Assembly: GCF_016862955.1 (NCBI RefSeq)
Contig: NZ_BONY01000043.1
Location: 1-64,000, forward strand
Reading direction: 5' to 3'
Source: Rhizocola hellebori
GTDB lineage: Bacteria > Actinomycetota > Actinomycetes > Mycobacteriales > Micromonosporaceae
DNA: 64,000 nucleotides
Shown here: positions 34,770 to 44,000 of the stretch, piece by piece
How the letters are laid out: the number at the start of each line of letters is the position of its first letter
How positions within the stretch are numbered: position 1 is the stretch's first letter
Made by a program: the position numbers and the translations under genes
The notes under the pieces: model-generated
Told to the model about the DNA's origin: nothing
Databases searched by the model: none
What the model saw: the letters and a program-made list of their open reading frames with translations, nothing else

Positions 34770-35176
34770 AGAATCCTGTGTTCAGCGTGACCGTCCGGGA
34801 TCACATGATGATCGCGCACAGCTTTCGGGGAGACGTTTTCGGGCCAGCGCAACAGTTGCACGGCGCGACGTTCGTGGTCGACGCGACGTTTCGGCGCGCC
34901 GAACTCGACGCCGACAACATCGTGGTCGACATAGCGCGGGCCGCCGACGAGCTCAAGGCGGTGGTGGGCGAGCTGAACCTGCGCAACCTCGACGACGATC
35001 CCGCGCTGGCGGGCATGAACACCACCACCGAGGCGCTGGCCCAGGTGATCGCGGACCGCCTCGCCGGCCGCGTGAAAGCCGGCGCTTTCGGCCCGGGCGC
35101 GCTCGGCCTGGCCGGAATAACGGTGACCCTGCACGAGTCGCACATCGCCTGGGCCAGCTACGAGCGGGCACTATGA
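34766..35176 (+). CDS. 6-pyruvoyl-tetrahydropterin synthase/QueD homologue with altered active site
   Basis: 136 residues from a GTG in a GTGA overlap. The T-fold is clear: [72 protein letters not shown] and [17 protein letters not shown]. Against the usual QueD/PTPS pattern the HGH zinc pair is HGA, no Cys stands at the catalytic position before it, and the LDH triad element reads LNL. His18 and the substrate-binding Glu (LHESHIAW) are kept. So the fold is certain but the standard reaction is doubtful. It overlaps the glycosyltransferase gene by ATGA. Confidence 0.88.
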   Translation: MKNPVFSVTVRDHMMIAHSFRGDVFGPAQQLHGATFVVDATFRRAELDADNIVVDIARAADELKAVVGELNLRNLDDDPALAGMNTTTEALAQVIADRLAGRVKAGAFGPGALGLAGITVTLHESHIAWASYERAL

Positions 35177-36279
35177 CCGGCACGGTGCATCTGGTGCTGC
35201 CCAACGACATCGACGACCCGGCGTCGCCCAGCGGTGGCAACGTCTACGACCGGCGGGTCAGCCAAGGCCTGGCGGCGCTGGGCTGGGCGGTGCGTGAGCA
35301 TCCGGTTCGCGGCGGCTGGCCGCATCCCAGCCAGGCGGAAACCGCCGCGCTGTCGGCGGTTCTGGCATCCCTGCCCGCGGGCCAGACCGTGCTCCTGGAC
35401 GGTCTGGTGGCCTGCGCCGCGCCCGAGGTGATGTGGTCGCAGGCGGCACGGCTGCGGCTGGTCATCCTGGTGCACATGCCGCTGGCGGAGGCGGCGTCCT
35501 CGCTTCGCGCTGGCGAGGGGCGGGCGCTGGCGGCCGCGGCCGCGATCGTGACCACCAGCCTGTGGAGCCGTGGCCGGCTGCTGGAGCTCTATGACCTGCC
35601 ACCCGGCCGCATTCACGTCGCCGCGCCGGGCGTGGAAGCGGCCCGCCTGGCGACCGCGTCCCGGGCGGGCAATCGCCTGCTGTGCGTGGCCGCGCTCGCC
35701 CGGCACAAGGGGCACGACCTTTTGGGAAAGGCGCTGGCGGAAGTGGCCGACCTGCCCTGGAGCTGTGTATGGGTGGGTCCGCTGCAACGTGAGCAGGGCT
35801 TTGCCGATGAGCTGCGCCAGCTGATCCGGGTGTCTGGAATAGCCGACCGGGTGCACTTGGTAGGCCCATGCCGCGGATCCGCCCTCGAATTCCGTTACGC
35901 CCAGGCCGACCTGCTCGTGTCGGCTTCCCGCGTGGAGACCTACGGGATGGCGGTCACCGAGGCGCTCGCGCGCGGAATCCCGGTGCTCGCGCCTGCGGTG
36001 GGCGGCCTGCCCGAGGCGCTCGGGCGGGCTCCGCAAGGCGCTCTGCCCGGGATGCTGGTGCGTCCCGGCGATCATTTGGAGCTGGCCGCTGCGCTTCGGC
36101 GGTGGCTGACCGGGGAAAAGCTAAGGGATGACCTTCGACGGTCCGCCCGTGAGCGCCGGGCCACGCTCTCGGGCTGGGCGCTCACCGCACGGCTGCTCGC
36201 CGGTGTCCTTTCCGCGTCGGCGGTCACCATGAGCAAGATTTACTCGCCCTCTGTGGAGGATTTCGCAGACACACCATGA
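35173..36279 (+). CDS. Glycosyltransferase family 4-like protein
   Basis: 368 residues. N-terminal [41 protein letters not shown] is the acceptor-side Rossmann opening with a GGNVYDRR loop. The C-terminal GT-B half has [80 protein letters not shown], which contains the E-x7-E donor-sugar motif (ETYGMAVTE). The donor is unknown. ATGA overlap with the PTPS homologue implies coupled synthesis. The final ~20 residues ([16 protein letters not shown]) are an extra tail. Confidence 0.9.
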   Translation: MTGTVHLVLPNDIDDPASPSGGNVYDRRVSQGLAALGWAVREHPVRGGWPHPSQAETAALSAVLASLPAGQTVLLDGLVACAAPEVMWSQAARLRLVILVHMPLAEAASSLRAGEGRALAAAAAIVTTSLWSRGRLLELYDLPPGRIHVAAPGVEAARLATASRAGNRLLCVAALARHKGHDLLGKALAEVADLPWSCVWVGPLQREQGFADELRQLIRVSGIADRVHLVGPCRGSALEFRYAQADLLVSASRVETYGMAVTEALARGIPVLAPAVGGLPEALGRAPQGALPGMLVRPGDHLELAAALRRWLTGEKLRDDLRRSARERRATLSGWALTARLLAGVLSASAVTMSKIYSPSVEDFADTP

Positions 36280-36301
36280 CCCCAACATCTAGAAAGGGAC
36301 T

Positions 36302-37297
36302 TTGCATCGACTGGAGGTCCTCTTGCGCAGCGTCTTGACGTCGGCCATCGCCCGGCCAATGTGGACGTGGGCCCGAAACCTGCTCGGCATCGGCATCCTT
36401 GCCTGGCTGGGATGGCGGCTGGGCACCGGCCCGTTCCTGGACGGGGTACGAGCCATCGACCGGTCCAGTCTGGTCGTGGCGACCGTCATCGGCGCGGTGA
36501 CCACCTCCTGCTGCGCTTGGCGGTGGCGTCTGGTGGCCGGGGGCCTGGGCGTGCGGCTGCCGATGCGGGAAGCGGTCGCGGCCTGCTACCGGTCACAGTT
36601 TCTTAACATGACCCTGCCCGGCGGGGTGGTCGGCGATGTGCACCGCGCGGTGCGGCACGGCCGCGATGTCGGCGATGTCGGCCTTGGCGTACAGGCGGTG
36701 GTGCTGGAGCGGGTGGCAGGACACGTGGTGCAGGTGGTGCTGGCGGTGACCGTGCTCGCGGCGTTCCCGTCGCCGGTACGGTCGCACCTGCCGGCGGTGC
36801 TGGCGGTCCTCGCGGCCGTGGGTCTGGTGGTGGCGGTGCTGGCGTTCGGCGTGTCCCGTGGCGGATCGATCCGGTGGGTGGCGGCGCTGGCCCGCTCGTT
36901 GTCGCGGATGCGCCTGGGGCTGCTCACCCCGCGGCTGTGGGCGGGGGTGGTGTTCACCTCCGCCGTCGTGCTCGCCGGCCAGCTGGCCACCTTCGTTCTG
37001 GCGGCCCGGGTCAGCGGCTCGGCCGCGCCGCTGGCTCTGCTGGTGCCGCTCACCCTCTTCGCCCTGATGGCCATGGCGGTGCCGCTGCATGTGGCGGGGT
37101 GGGGATTGCGAGAAGGCGCTGCCGCCTGGGTGTTCGGCGCGGCCGGGCTGACCGCCACCCAGGGCGTCGCCACAGCGGTGACCTACGGCGTGCTGACTCT
37201 GGTCGCCGGATTGCCCGGGGCTGCGGTGCTCCTCTTCGGAAGGCTGGGCGCCCGAACGCCCGTCGCCGCCCTCGCCCAGGGGGAAGCGAATGGCTGA
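36302..37297 (+). CDS. LPG-synthase-like transmembrane (UPF0104) protein
   Basis: 331 residues, TTG start at 36302 with an AAAGGG site. About eight hydrophobic helices; the conserved SQFLNMTLPGGVVGDVHRAVRHGRD loop and VPLHVAGWGLREGAAAWVFG near the C-terminus match the lysylphosphatidylglycerol synthetase TM domain, an integral-membrane flippase-like fold. There is no cytosolic aminoacyl-transferase domain, so it is likely a lipid-carrier flippase or membrane scaffold. It overlaps the RibD-like gene by 8 bases. Confidence 0.85.
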   Translation: MHRLEVLLRSVLTSAIARPMWTWARNLLGIGILAWLGWRLGTGPFLDGVRAIDRSSLVVATVIGAVTTSCCAWRWRLVAGGLGVRLPMREAVAACYRSQFLNMTLPGGVVGDVHRAVRHGRDVGDVGLGVQAVVLERVAGHVVQVVLAVTVLAAFPSPVRSHLPAVLAVLAAVGLVVAVLAFGVSRGGSIRWVAALARSLSRMRLGLLTPRLWAGVVFTSAVVLAGQLATFVLAARVSGSAAPLALLVPLTLFALMAMAVPLHVAGWGLREGAAAWVFGAAGLTATQGVATAVTYGVLTLVAGLPGAAVLLFGRLGARTPVAALAQGEANG

Positions 37298-37985
37298 GCG
37301 GCCCTACGTGCTGCTCAGCTGCAGCATGTCGATCGACGGTTACCTCGACGGGGCGACCGAGGAACGCCTGCTGCTGTCCAATGCCGACGATTTCGATCGG
37401 GTGGACGCGGTGCGGGCCGAGTGCGACGCCATCCTGGTGGGCGCGCGCACGGTGCGCCGGGACAACCCGCGGCTGCTGGTGAGGTCCCAGGAGCGACGCG
37501 AGCAGCGGGTGGCCAAGGGGATGCAACCCTCGCCGATCAAGGTGACCGTGACCGGGCGCGCGAAGCTGGATGCCCGCGCCGAATTCTTCACCGCCGGGGA
37601 CATGGAAAAGATCGTGTATTGCGCGACCGCGTCGATGCCGGATGCGTTGCAGCGCTTGGGTCGCGTCGCCACCGTGGTCGACGGCGGCCAGCCCGTGGAC
37701 CTGCGCCGGATGACCCACGACCTCTATGCGCGCGGGGTGGGCCGGTTGATGGTCGAGGGCGGGGGGAGCATGCACACCCAGTTCCTCACCGCCGACCTAG
37801 CCGACGAGCTGCACCTGGTGGTGGCGCCGTTCTTCGTCGGTGACTCGCGAGCCCGCCGGTTCGTCAGCGACGGCCGCTTCCCCTGGAACCCGCAACGCCG
37901 GGCAACACTTGCCGACGTTCGCCAGATAGGGGACGTGGTCCTGTTGCGTTATGCGCTGTCGCCCCGGTTTGGCCATGCTGACTAA
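37290..37985 (+). CDS. RibD C-terminal-type (pyrimidine/pterin) reductase
   Basis: 231 residues. YVLLSCSMSIDGYLDG, AECDAILVGARTVRRDNPRLLVRS, LDARAEFFT, YARGVGRLMVEGGGSMHTQFLTADLADELHLVVAPFFVGDSRARRF are the RibD reductase/dihydrofolate-reductase-like signatures, including the NADPH loop MVEGGGSMHTQFL. In riboflavin synthesis this domain reduces the ribosylaminopyrimidinone made after GTP cyclohydrolase II. Here it lacks the deaminase domain and lies directly before the cyclohydrolase gene (8-base gap), which fits a dedicated two-step use of GTP. Confidence 0.9.
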   Translation: MAERPYVLLSCSMSIDGYLDGATEERLLLSNADDFDRVDAVRAECDAILVGARTVRRDNPRLLVRSQERREQRVAKGMQPSPIKVTVTGRAKLDARAEFFTAGDMEKIVYCATASMPDALQRLGRVATVVDGGQPVDLRRMTHDLYARGVGRLMVEGGGSMHTQFLTADLADELHLVVAPFFVGDSRARRFVSDGRFPWNPQRRATLADVRQIGDVVLLRYALSPRFGHAD

Positions 37986-37993
37986 GGAGATCG

Positions 37994-38653
37994 ATGGACA
38001 ACGTGCTGCCTAGGGCATCGGTTCGTACGCAGGTGCTGGTGCCGCTGAGATTCCACGACGGCTACACCACCACCGCGCGCGTGATCTCCTTCAACGGGCT
38101 GGTCGACAGCCGGGAACACCTCGCCTTCGGCCTGGGCGACTGGGCGCATCGGCCGGCCGGCCCGGTCGACGTCCCACTGGTACGCCCGCACAGCGAATGC
38201 CTGACCGGAGACGTCTTCGGCAGCCAGCGCTGCGACTGCGGGCCGCAGCTGCGCGAGGCGGTGGAACGCATCGCGACCGCGGGAGGTCTGCTGCTCTACC
38301 TGCGCCAGGAGGGCCGGGGCATCGGCCTTTACCCCAAACTTGAGGCGTATGCTTTGCAGGACACCGGTTTGGACACCTATGAGGCCAACGTCGCGCTGGG
38401 CCACGACGAGGACGAGCGCGACTACACCGTCGCGGCGCAGATGTTGCAGGCGCTGGACGCGCGCAGGGTCGCCCTGCTGAGCAACAATCCGGACAAGGCC
38501 GAACAGCTGCGCCAGCTCGGTGTCGCGGTGACCGAGTGCGTGCCGACCGGTGTGCACATGTCACCGGCCAACGCCAACTATCTGGCCGCGAAGGCGCGCC
38601 GCGCCGCCCACTCGTTGCAGGTCCGCTTTGGAGGAGCCAGAGTTGTCGACTGA
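37994..38653 (+). CDS. GTP cyclohydrolase II-type enzyme (RibA family)
   Basis: 219 residues. Zinc ligands Cys69, Cys80 and Cys82 lie in HSECLTGDVFGSQRCDCGPQL; the phosphate-binding and catalytic part is YLRQEGRGIGLYPKLEAYALQDTGLDTYEAN. Tyr119 in KLEAYALQD is the position of the tyrosine needed to complete GTP ring opening in canonical enzymes. No DHBP synthase (RibB) half is fused, as in stand-alone paralogues. The RibD-like gene precedes it; the next gene starts inside its end, with GGAGGAG in the shared region. Confidence 0.92.
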   Translation: MDNVLPRASVRTQVLVPLRFHDGYTTTARVISFNGLVDSREHLAFGLGDWAHRPAGPVDVPLVRPHSECLTGDVFGSQRCDCGPQLREAVERIATAGGLLLYLRQEGRGIGLYPKLEAYALQDTGLDTYEANVALGHDEDERDYTVAAQMLQALDARRVALLSNNPDKAEQLRQLGVAVTECVPTGVHMSPANANYLAAKARRAAHSLQVRFGGARVVD

Positions 38654-40253
38654 TCCGGTCAACTGGCGCGGCGTGGCCGTGCGCACGGTCACCGTGGTGG
38701 CCTGCCTGGTGGTGTTGCTCGTTCTGGTGGCACCGGGCGAGCTGGGTGTGCTGACCCCGCTGGCGTTCCTGCGCATCCCGATCGACGCGCTGCTGGCCAT
38801 CGGCTTGATGGTGGTGCTGGCGCCGCGCGCCAGGCGGATCGCGGCCTGGACCCTGGGCATCACTTTCGGCCTGCTGGCCGTCGTGAAGATAATCAGCCTC
38901 GGGTTCTCGATGGCGCTCGACCGGTCTTTCGATCCGGTCTACGACTGGCCCTTTCTTGAAGCGGGAGTGGACTTTCTCGCCCAGTCCAGCGGACGCGCCG
39001 CCGCGATCGGTGCGGTGATCGGCGCCCTGCTGCTGACCGCCGCGGTGGTGACGCTGGTGGCGCTGGCGTTTGTGCGCACCACCCGGCTGGCGGTGAGGCA
39101 TCGCCCGATGACGATCCGGGTGCTGGTGGCCGGGGCGCTGGCGTGGGTGGTCTGCCTGGTGGCGGCGGTCCAGTTGGTGCCGAACGTGCCGGTCGCCTCC
39201 CGCGACTACTTCGACCGCCTGGCCCGGGTGAACACGAGCCTGCGCGACCGGGAGGCGTTCAACGCGGCGTCGGCGGTGGACGCCTTCGCCGGCACGCCGA
39301 ACGATCAGCTGCTGACCGCGTTGCGCGGCAAGGACATGGCGCTGGTGTTCATCGAGTCCTACGGGCGGGTGGCGCTCGACGACCCGAGCATGGGCCCACA
39401 GATCCGCGCCCTGCTCGACGACGGCAGCGACCGGTTGCGCGCGGCCGGCTTCGGCTCCCGCAGCGGCTTTCTCACCTCCCCGACCGCCGGCGGTGGGAGC
39501 TGGCTTGCCCACGCCACCATGCTTTCCGGGCTGTGGGTCAACAACCAGCAGCGCTACCGCCAGCTGCTGGCCGGCGACCGGCTGACCCTGACCGCGGCGT
39601 TTCAGAAGGCAAGCTGGCGCACGGTCGCAGTGATGCCCGGAACCAACCAGCAGTGGCCGGAGGGCGGCCAGTTCTTCGGTTACGACCGCATCTACACCGC
39701 CACCGATCTGGGTTATCACGGCCCCAGGTTCAGCTTCTCCAGCATGCCCGACCAGTTCACCCTCGCCGCTTTCCAGCGTTCCGAGGAGGCGGGCACGGCG
39801 CACTCCCCGCTGATGGCGATGATCCCGCTGACCTCCAGCCACGGGCCGTGGAATCCGGTCCCGCCGCTTGTCGACTGGAACACCATCGGCGATGGCTCGG
39901 CCTTCCAGGAGGTGAAGGGGGCCGGCGCACAGGACGCCATGCTCGGCAGCGACCGGGTCAACGCCGACTACGAGCGGGCGATCGCCTATTCGCTGCAAAG
40001 CCTTGTCTCGTATGTGGAAAAGTACGGCGATGAGAACCTGGTGCTCGTGTTCCTCGGCGACCACCAGCCATCCACCGCCGTGACCGGTACGAAGGCCAGC
40101 CGCGATGTGCCGATCACCATCGTCGCCCGCGATCCGGCCGTGCTGGAAAGGGTTTCCGGTTGGGGCTGGACAGATGGGCTCAGACCCGGCCCGCAGGCCC
40201 CGGTCTGGCGCATGGACACCTTCCGCGACAGATTCCTGACCGCATTCGGTTAA
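38643..40253 (+). CDS. LtaS/sulfatase-fold membrane protein
   Basis: 536 residues, TTG start at 38643 with a strong GGAGGAG site 7 bases upstream. Five hydrophobic helices lie in residues ~10-180. The extracytoplasmic part has DMALVFIESYGRVALDD (metal-binding Glu and substrate region), AGGGSWLAHATMLSG (with the Thr/Ser-type nucleophile area), and GDENLVLVFLGDHQPSTAV with the Asp-His metal pair. This is the alkaline phosphatase/sulfatase fold used by phosphoglycerol or phosphoethanolamine transferases. It is the last gene of the coupled cluster and may transfer or cleave a phospho-group on the finished product. Confidence 0.85.
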   Translation: MSTDPVNWRGVAVRTVTVVACLVVLLVLVAPGELGVLTPLAFLRIPIDALLAIGLMVVLAPRARRIAAWTLGITFGLLAVVKIISLGFSMALDRSFDPVYDWPFLEAGVDFLAQSSGRAAAIGAVIGALLLTAAVVTLVALAFVRTTRLAVRHRPMTIRVLVAGALAWVVCLVAAVQLVPNVPVASRDYFDRLARVNTSLRDREAFNAASAVDAFAGTPNDQLLTALRGKDMALVFIESYGRVALDDPSMGPQIRALLDDGSDRLRAAGFGSRSGFLTSPTAGGGSWLAHATMLSGLWVNNQQRYRQLLAGDRLTLTAAFQKASWRTVAVMPGTNQQWPEGGQFFGYDRIYTATDLGYHGPRFSFSSMPDQFTLAAFQRSEEAGTAHSPLMAMIPLTSSHGPWNPVPPLVDWNTIGDGSAFQEVKGAGAQDAMLGSDRVNADYERAIAYSLQSLVSYVEKYGDENLVLVFLGDHQPSTAVTGTKASRDVPITIVARDPAVLERVSGWGWTDGLRPGPQAPVWRMDTFRDRFLTAFG

Positions 40254-40301
40254 GGGCCGGGCGCGGCGGCCTGGGCTCGATCCGCCGCACCCGGGTGGTG
40301 C

Positions 40302-40925
40302 CTAACCGCCGTAAACCGTGGCGATGTCTTGGTAGGCCTGCCCGAACCGGGCCATGGCCGCCTCGATGTTGGGCTCGGGATGCGGGTCGCCCATGGCGAG
40401 CTGCATCAAAGACAGGCCCGCGACGAGGTCCTCCCCGGTGGCTTTGAGCGCCGGGTTGTTGGTGGTGTCGTCGTGGAACTTGCCGTTCTTCAGGTCGGCC
40501 CAGCCGACGTTTTCCAGCCTGGCCTCAGCTCCGTCGAGCCGGGCCGCCGAGGCGAGGAAAACGTCGGTGGCCTTCGCGATGAGCTCCTTGGCCTTGCCCG
40601 GATCACCGGCCAGCTCCGCCTCTCCGAGCAGCTGCAAGCCTTCCCCGAGCTCGGCGATGAAGTCGAAGCGGAACTTCGGGTCCAGCTCGTTGTCGATGAT
40701 GAGCGCGGCCGGACAGGACAGGCAGGTCGGTGGCCATGGCGGCTTGGGCGCCAGGTCGGGTACCACGACAGTGAAACAGTCGAATACCCGATGGCCTCCG
40801 AACGTGCCCACCTCGAAGCACACCCGTATCTCTTGCCCCCCGGCGCTTGCGGGGTTCGCCGGGACGAGAAACGCGGTGCTGATGGCAAGCGCCATCGTGA
40901 GCAGGAGTCGCTTGGCGATCTCCAT
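40302..40925 (-). CDS. Secreted protein of unknown function
   Basis: 207 residues with a signal peptide (KRLLLTMALAISTAFLVPANPASAGG). The mature N-terminus has Cys at RVCFEV, FDCFTV and a CLSC pair, probably disulfides. The C-terminal ~120 residues are helical: LIIDNELDPKFRFDFIAELGEGLQLLGEAELAGDPGKAKELIAKATDVFLASAARLDGAEARLENVGWADLKNGKFHDD. I recognise no family. It converges with the LtaS-like gene and sits upstream of no obvious operon. Confidence 0.7.
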   Translation of the reverse strand: MEIAKRLLLTMALAISTAFLVPANPASAGGQEIRVCFEVGTFGGHRVFDCFTVVVPDLAPKPPWPPTCLSCPAALIIDNELDPKFRFDFIAELGEGLQLLGEAELAGDPGKAKELIAKATDVFLASAARLDGAEARLENVGWADLKNGKFHDDTTNNPALKATGEDLVAGLSLMQLAMGDPHPEPNIEAAMARFGQAYQDIATVYGG

Positions 40926-41021
40926 TGATGCCTCCCAACTATATGGGTCAATGCGATTGCGCGCACAGTAATCACGGGGACCGATGCGGTCTCGACATTG
41001 ACCCGTTCCCGACAGCCGTCG

Positions 41022-44000
41022 CTATTGGCGGGTCAGGGTGAACCAGTTGAGCTGCCAGTTTCCGCCTCCGGCGGGCGGGCTGAGCCGGATCGTGTGATGC
41101 CCGGCGGCCAGCGTGAAGCTCTGTGCGGTCACGGTTTGCCAGACACCGGCGGTGTTCACCGCCGTCGTCTGGCTGACAGCACCGACCGTGGCCGTGATGG
41201 CCGGGTTCGGGTGGGCGGCGACGTCGTCGCCGTTGACGCGATAGGCCAGCCGGTAGGTGCCGGCTGTCGGGACATAGACGCGATACTCGACTGAACCCTC
41301 CTGATGCCCGGATCCTGAATCGTCGGCCAAGGTGAAACCCTCACCGGCGATGCCGTCGCTGGCGCAGGCGTCCAAGCATTGCGCCATAAAAGCCGTGGCG
41401 TCTATGGGTACGGTCCCGTCCGGCCGTTGCGCGCGGCGTTCGCCGGTCGTGGTGGCCGTGTGTTCGGCTTGGACGGTCGTGACGCCATTGACGTTGGCGG
41501 CCAGCGTCACCGGGTCCGGAGTGAAGAGCCGGTCGATGTCGACCGACGCGATCCAGTGGTCGAGCACCCCGGTCTGTCCCGGGCGCGGCCACTGGTGGAA
41601 GGTGACCCACATCCGGCCGGTGCGGTCGAAAACCGGTGGCCGCTGTTCGGTCGGCTGCCCCAGCCGCGGCAACAGGTTGCGGCCGGTGTCGAGCAGGTTG
41701 CCGAACGAGAAGGTCTTCGCGTCTCCGGTCCCGGTGTGGCGTACCGAGAAAATATTGCCGGTGGTCCAAGTGTCAACCGCCACAATGGTTTTGCTCACCG
41801 GATCCTCGACCAGCTGCGGGAAGCTGGGGAAGTAGCCACCGCCGCCGAAGCCGGCGCTCTGCAGGATGTCGTAGTCCGGGGCGCAGGTTTGGCCCCACAC
41901 GGTGCGTCCGAGCGCGGTGGTGGTGTAGGTGTGTGGCTGGGTGTTCCACCGGTTGAGGTCGAACGGGCACAGCGGCCCACCCAATTTGCGAGTCCCGTTG
42001 GACTTCGCGTAGACGGCAAGCCCGTTGCTGATCGCCCACATGTTGCCCTGGTGGTCGTAGATTCCGCCGTGGGTGCCGCGGAAGGCGGTGCCGGCCGGGG
42101 TGAGCCCGGCCAGGAAGGGCGCCGAGACCGGGGTGATGGCCCCGTTCCGCGAGTCGTAGCTGAATTCCTGGGTCACACTCGGATCGAGCCCGGGCGGGAT
42201 GGTCGCCGGGTTGCCGTCGTCGTCGGCGTGCCAGATGTCGGCCACCACGTTGAAGCGCTCGTCGCCGATGACGCCGCTCGGGTCGGCCTCCACCGACTTG
42301 AGGGCGATACCGAGGTTGCCCGGGCGCGCCGGGTTCGGCGGCTCGATGTCGCGCACCTCCGGATAGGCATAGTAGCCAACAACTCTGGCGTCATACTGCC
42401 CCGCGGCGTCCGGGCCGAGGACACGGATTGCCATCAGCCCGCCGCTGCTGCGCACGCCGTCACCGGCGTAGAGCGCGACGATGATGTCTCGGGAGCGGGG
42501 AAACATCGCCATTTCGTTCAGGCCGCCGCACAGGCTGGTGCCGTTGGGCAGGCCCGCGTAAGGAGTGCAGGCGCGTTCGTCCACATCGGAGTCAGGGTTG
42601 GAGTTGGCCAGCTGCGCCGCGGTCCATTGCCGGGAGACCTGCCAGGTGCCGTTGACGTTGCTGATGATGCCGAAGCTGGGCCACACACCCTCGGCCGGGA
42701 TCCGTTTGCGTTCAAGGTAGGACTGCCACGGCACGCCGAACAGGTTGGTGAAGGCGACCGCGTTGCCATCGCCGACGACCTGGACGTCCCACGAGTCCGC
42801 GCCGCCGTGGAAGGTTTGCCCGCCTTCGGAGATCGGGGTGACGCTGTCGAAGCCCAGCGCGGTCTTGGCCCGCACATTGGTCCACCGGCTCGTCTTCGGG
42901 TCGTAGATTCCGGCGGCCACATAGTCGTCGGCGACCGTCGTGTCGCGCCCGCCCTGGACGGCTACCACGCCCTGCGCGGTGACAGCGCTGAAGATGCCGA
43001 TGTGCCCGGCGGGCCAGCCCCATCCGGGCACAGCCCGGGTGGCGAGCCGATGCCCGGAGGGGCTCAGCCCGCCGGGCAGGTCCGTCCCGAAGGAACCGGC
43101 CCGGCCGTGAATGGTCACCACTTCCGACTCGTAAAGGGCGGGAAGGGTTCCGGTCGCGTCGAGCCGCAACGTGACCTGGGTGCGCAACGCTCCGGCACCA
43201 CCCCACCACAGGTGGGCCACCGCGAAGACGGGCTGGGCCGCGCTGCCGGTCGGATCGGCCGTGGCCAGCGACAGCCCGCCGAATCCGGGCAGGTCGGGGA
43301 AACCGAGATAGGGCTTGGCATTGGCGCCCGGCTCAGGCGAGGAACGGGTCGACGAGCCCCAGGCCGGGCGGTAGCGGTGGGCCGGGTTGAACGCGTTGAC
43401 CAGCGCACAGGACCCGCCGGTGGTGGGGGATGCGGTGCCGCACAGCGCCCACCCGGTGGCGTAGTCGGCCGAGTCGCGGGTGTTGGCCCCGAAGAACAGC
43501 CACAGGTTGCCGTCGGCCGCGCGCAGCATGGTGGGGCTGTCGATCAGGTGACGGCGTCCGCCCGGGCAGGAGGCGGCGACGATGTCGTCGAAGCCCATCA
43601 CCGGGTCGTCCGCGGCGAGCAGCTGCCGCTGTGGGCCGGTCAGCTGACCGGCCACCGGATCGAAGCGCTGCACCGAAATCCGGGTCACGCAGCCGCCCAC
43701 GTTCTGCCGCCACACCACGTGCCACGCGGCGGAGGCGCGGTCGTAGAAGAATTCCGGCTCGCCCACGGAACTTCCGTCCGCCGGGCAGACCAGCGGCTGC
43801 TGGCCGTGGAACCAGCCCGGCCCGGTGGGGCGGTTGGAAGCGGCGTAGCCGAGGCAGGTCTGGGTGACGCCGGTCTTGCGGGCCGCGTACACCATCCACC
43901 ACACCCCACCCGCGAACGCCGCCGACGGGGTGCGCACCGAACCGGCCGCAGGATCGGCCCAGGGCGCGGGCCCGTCGGGCATGGCGTCCCCGGACAGGCA

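Noticed and set aside
38091-40064. Minus-strand 657-codon frame opposite RibA and the LtaS-like gene
   Set aside because: His/Arg/Gln-rich antisense reading; both plus-strand proteins have clear motifs.
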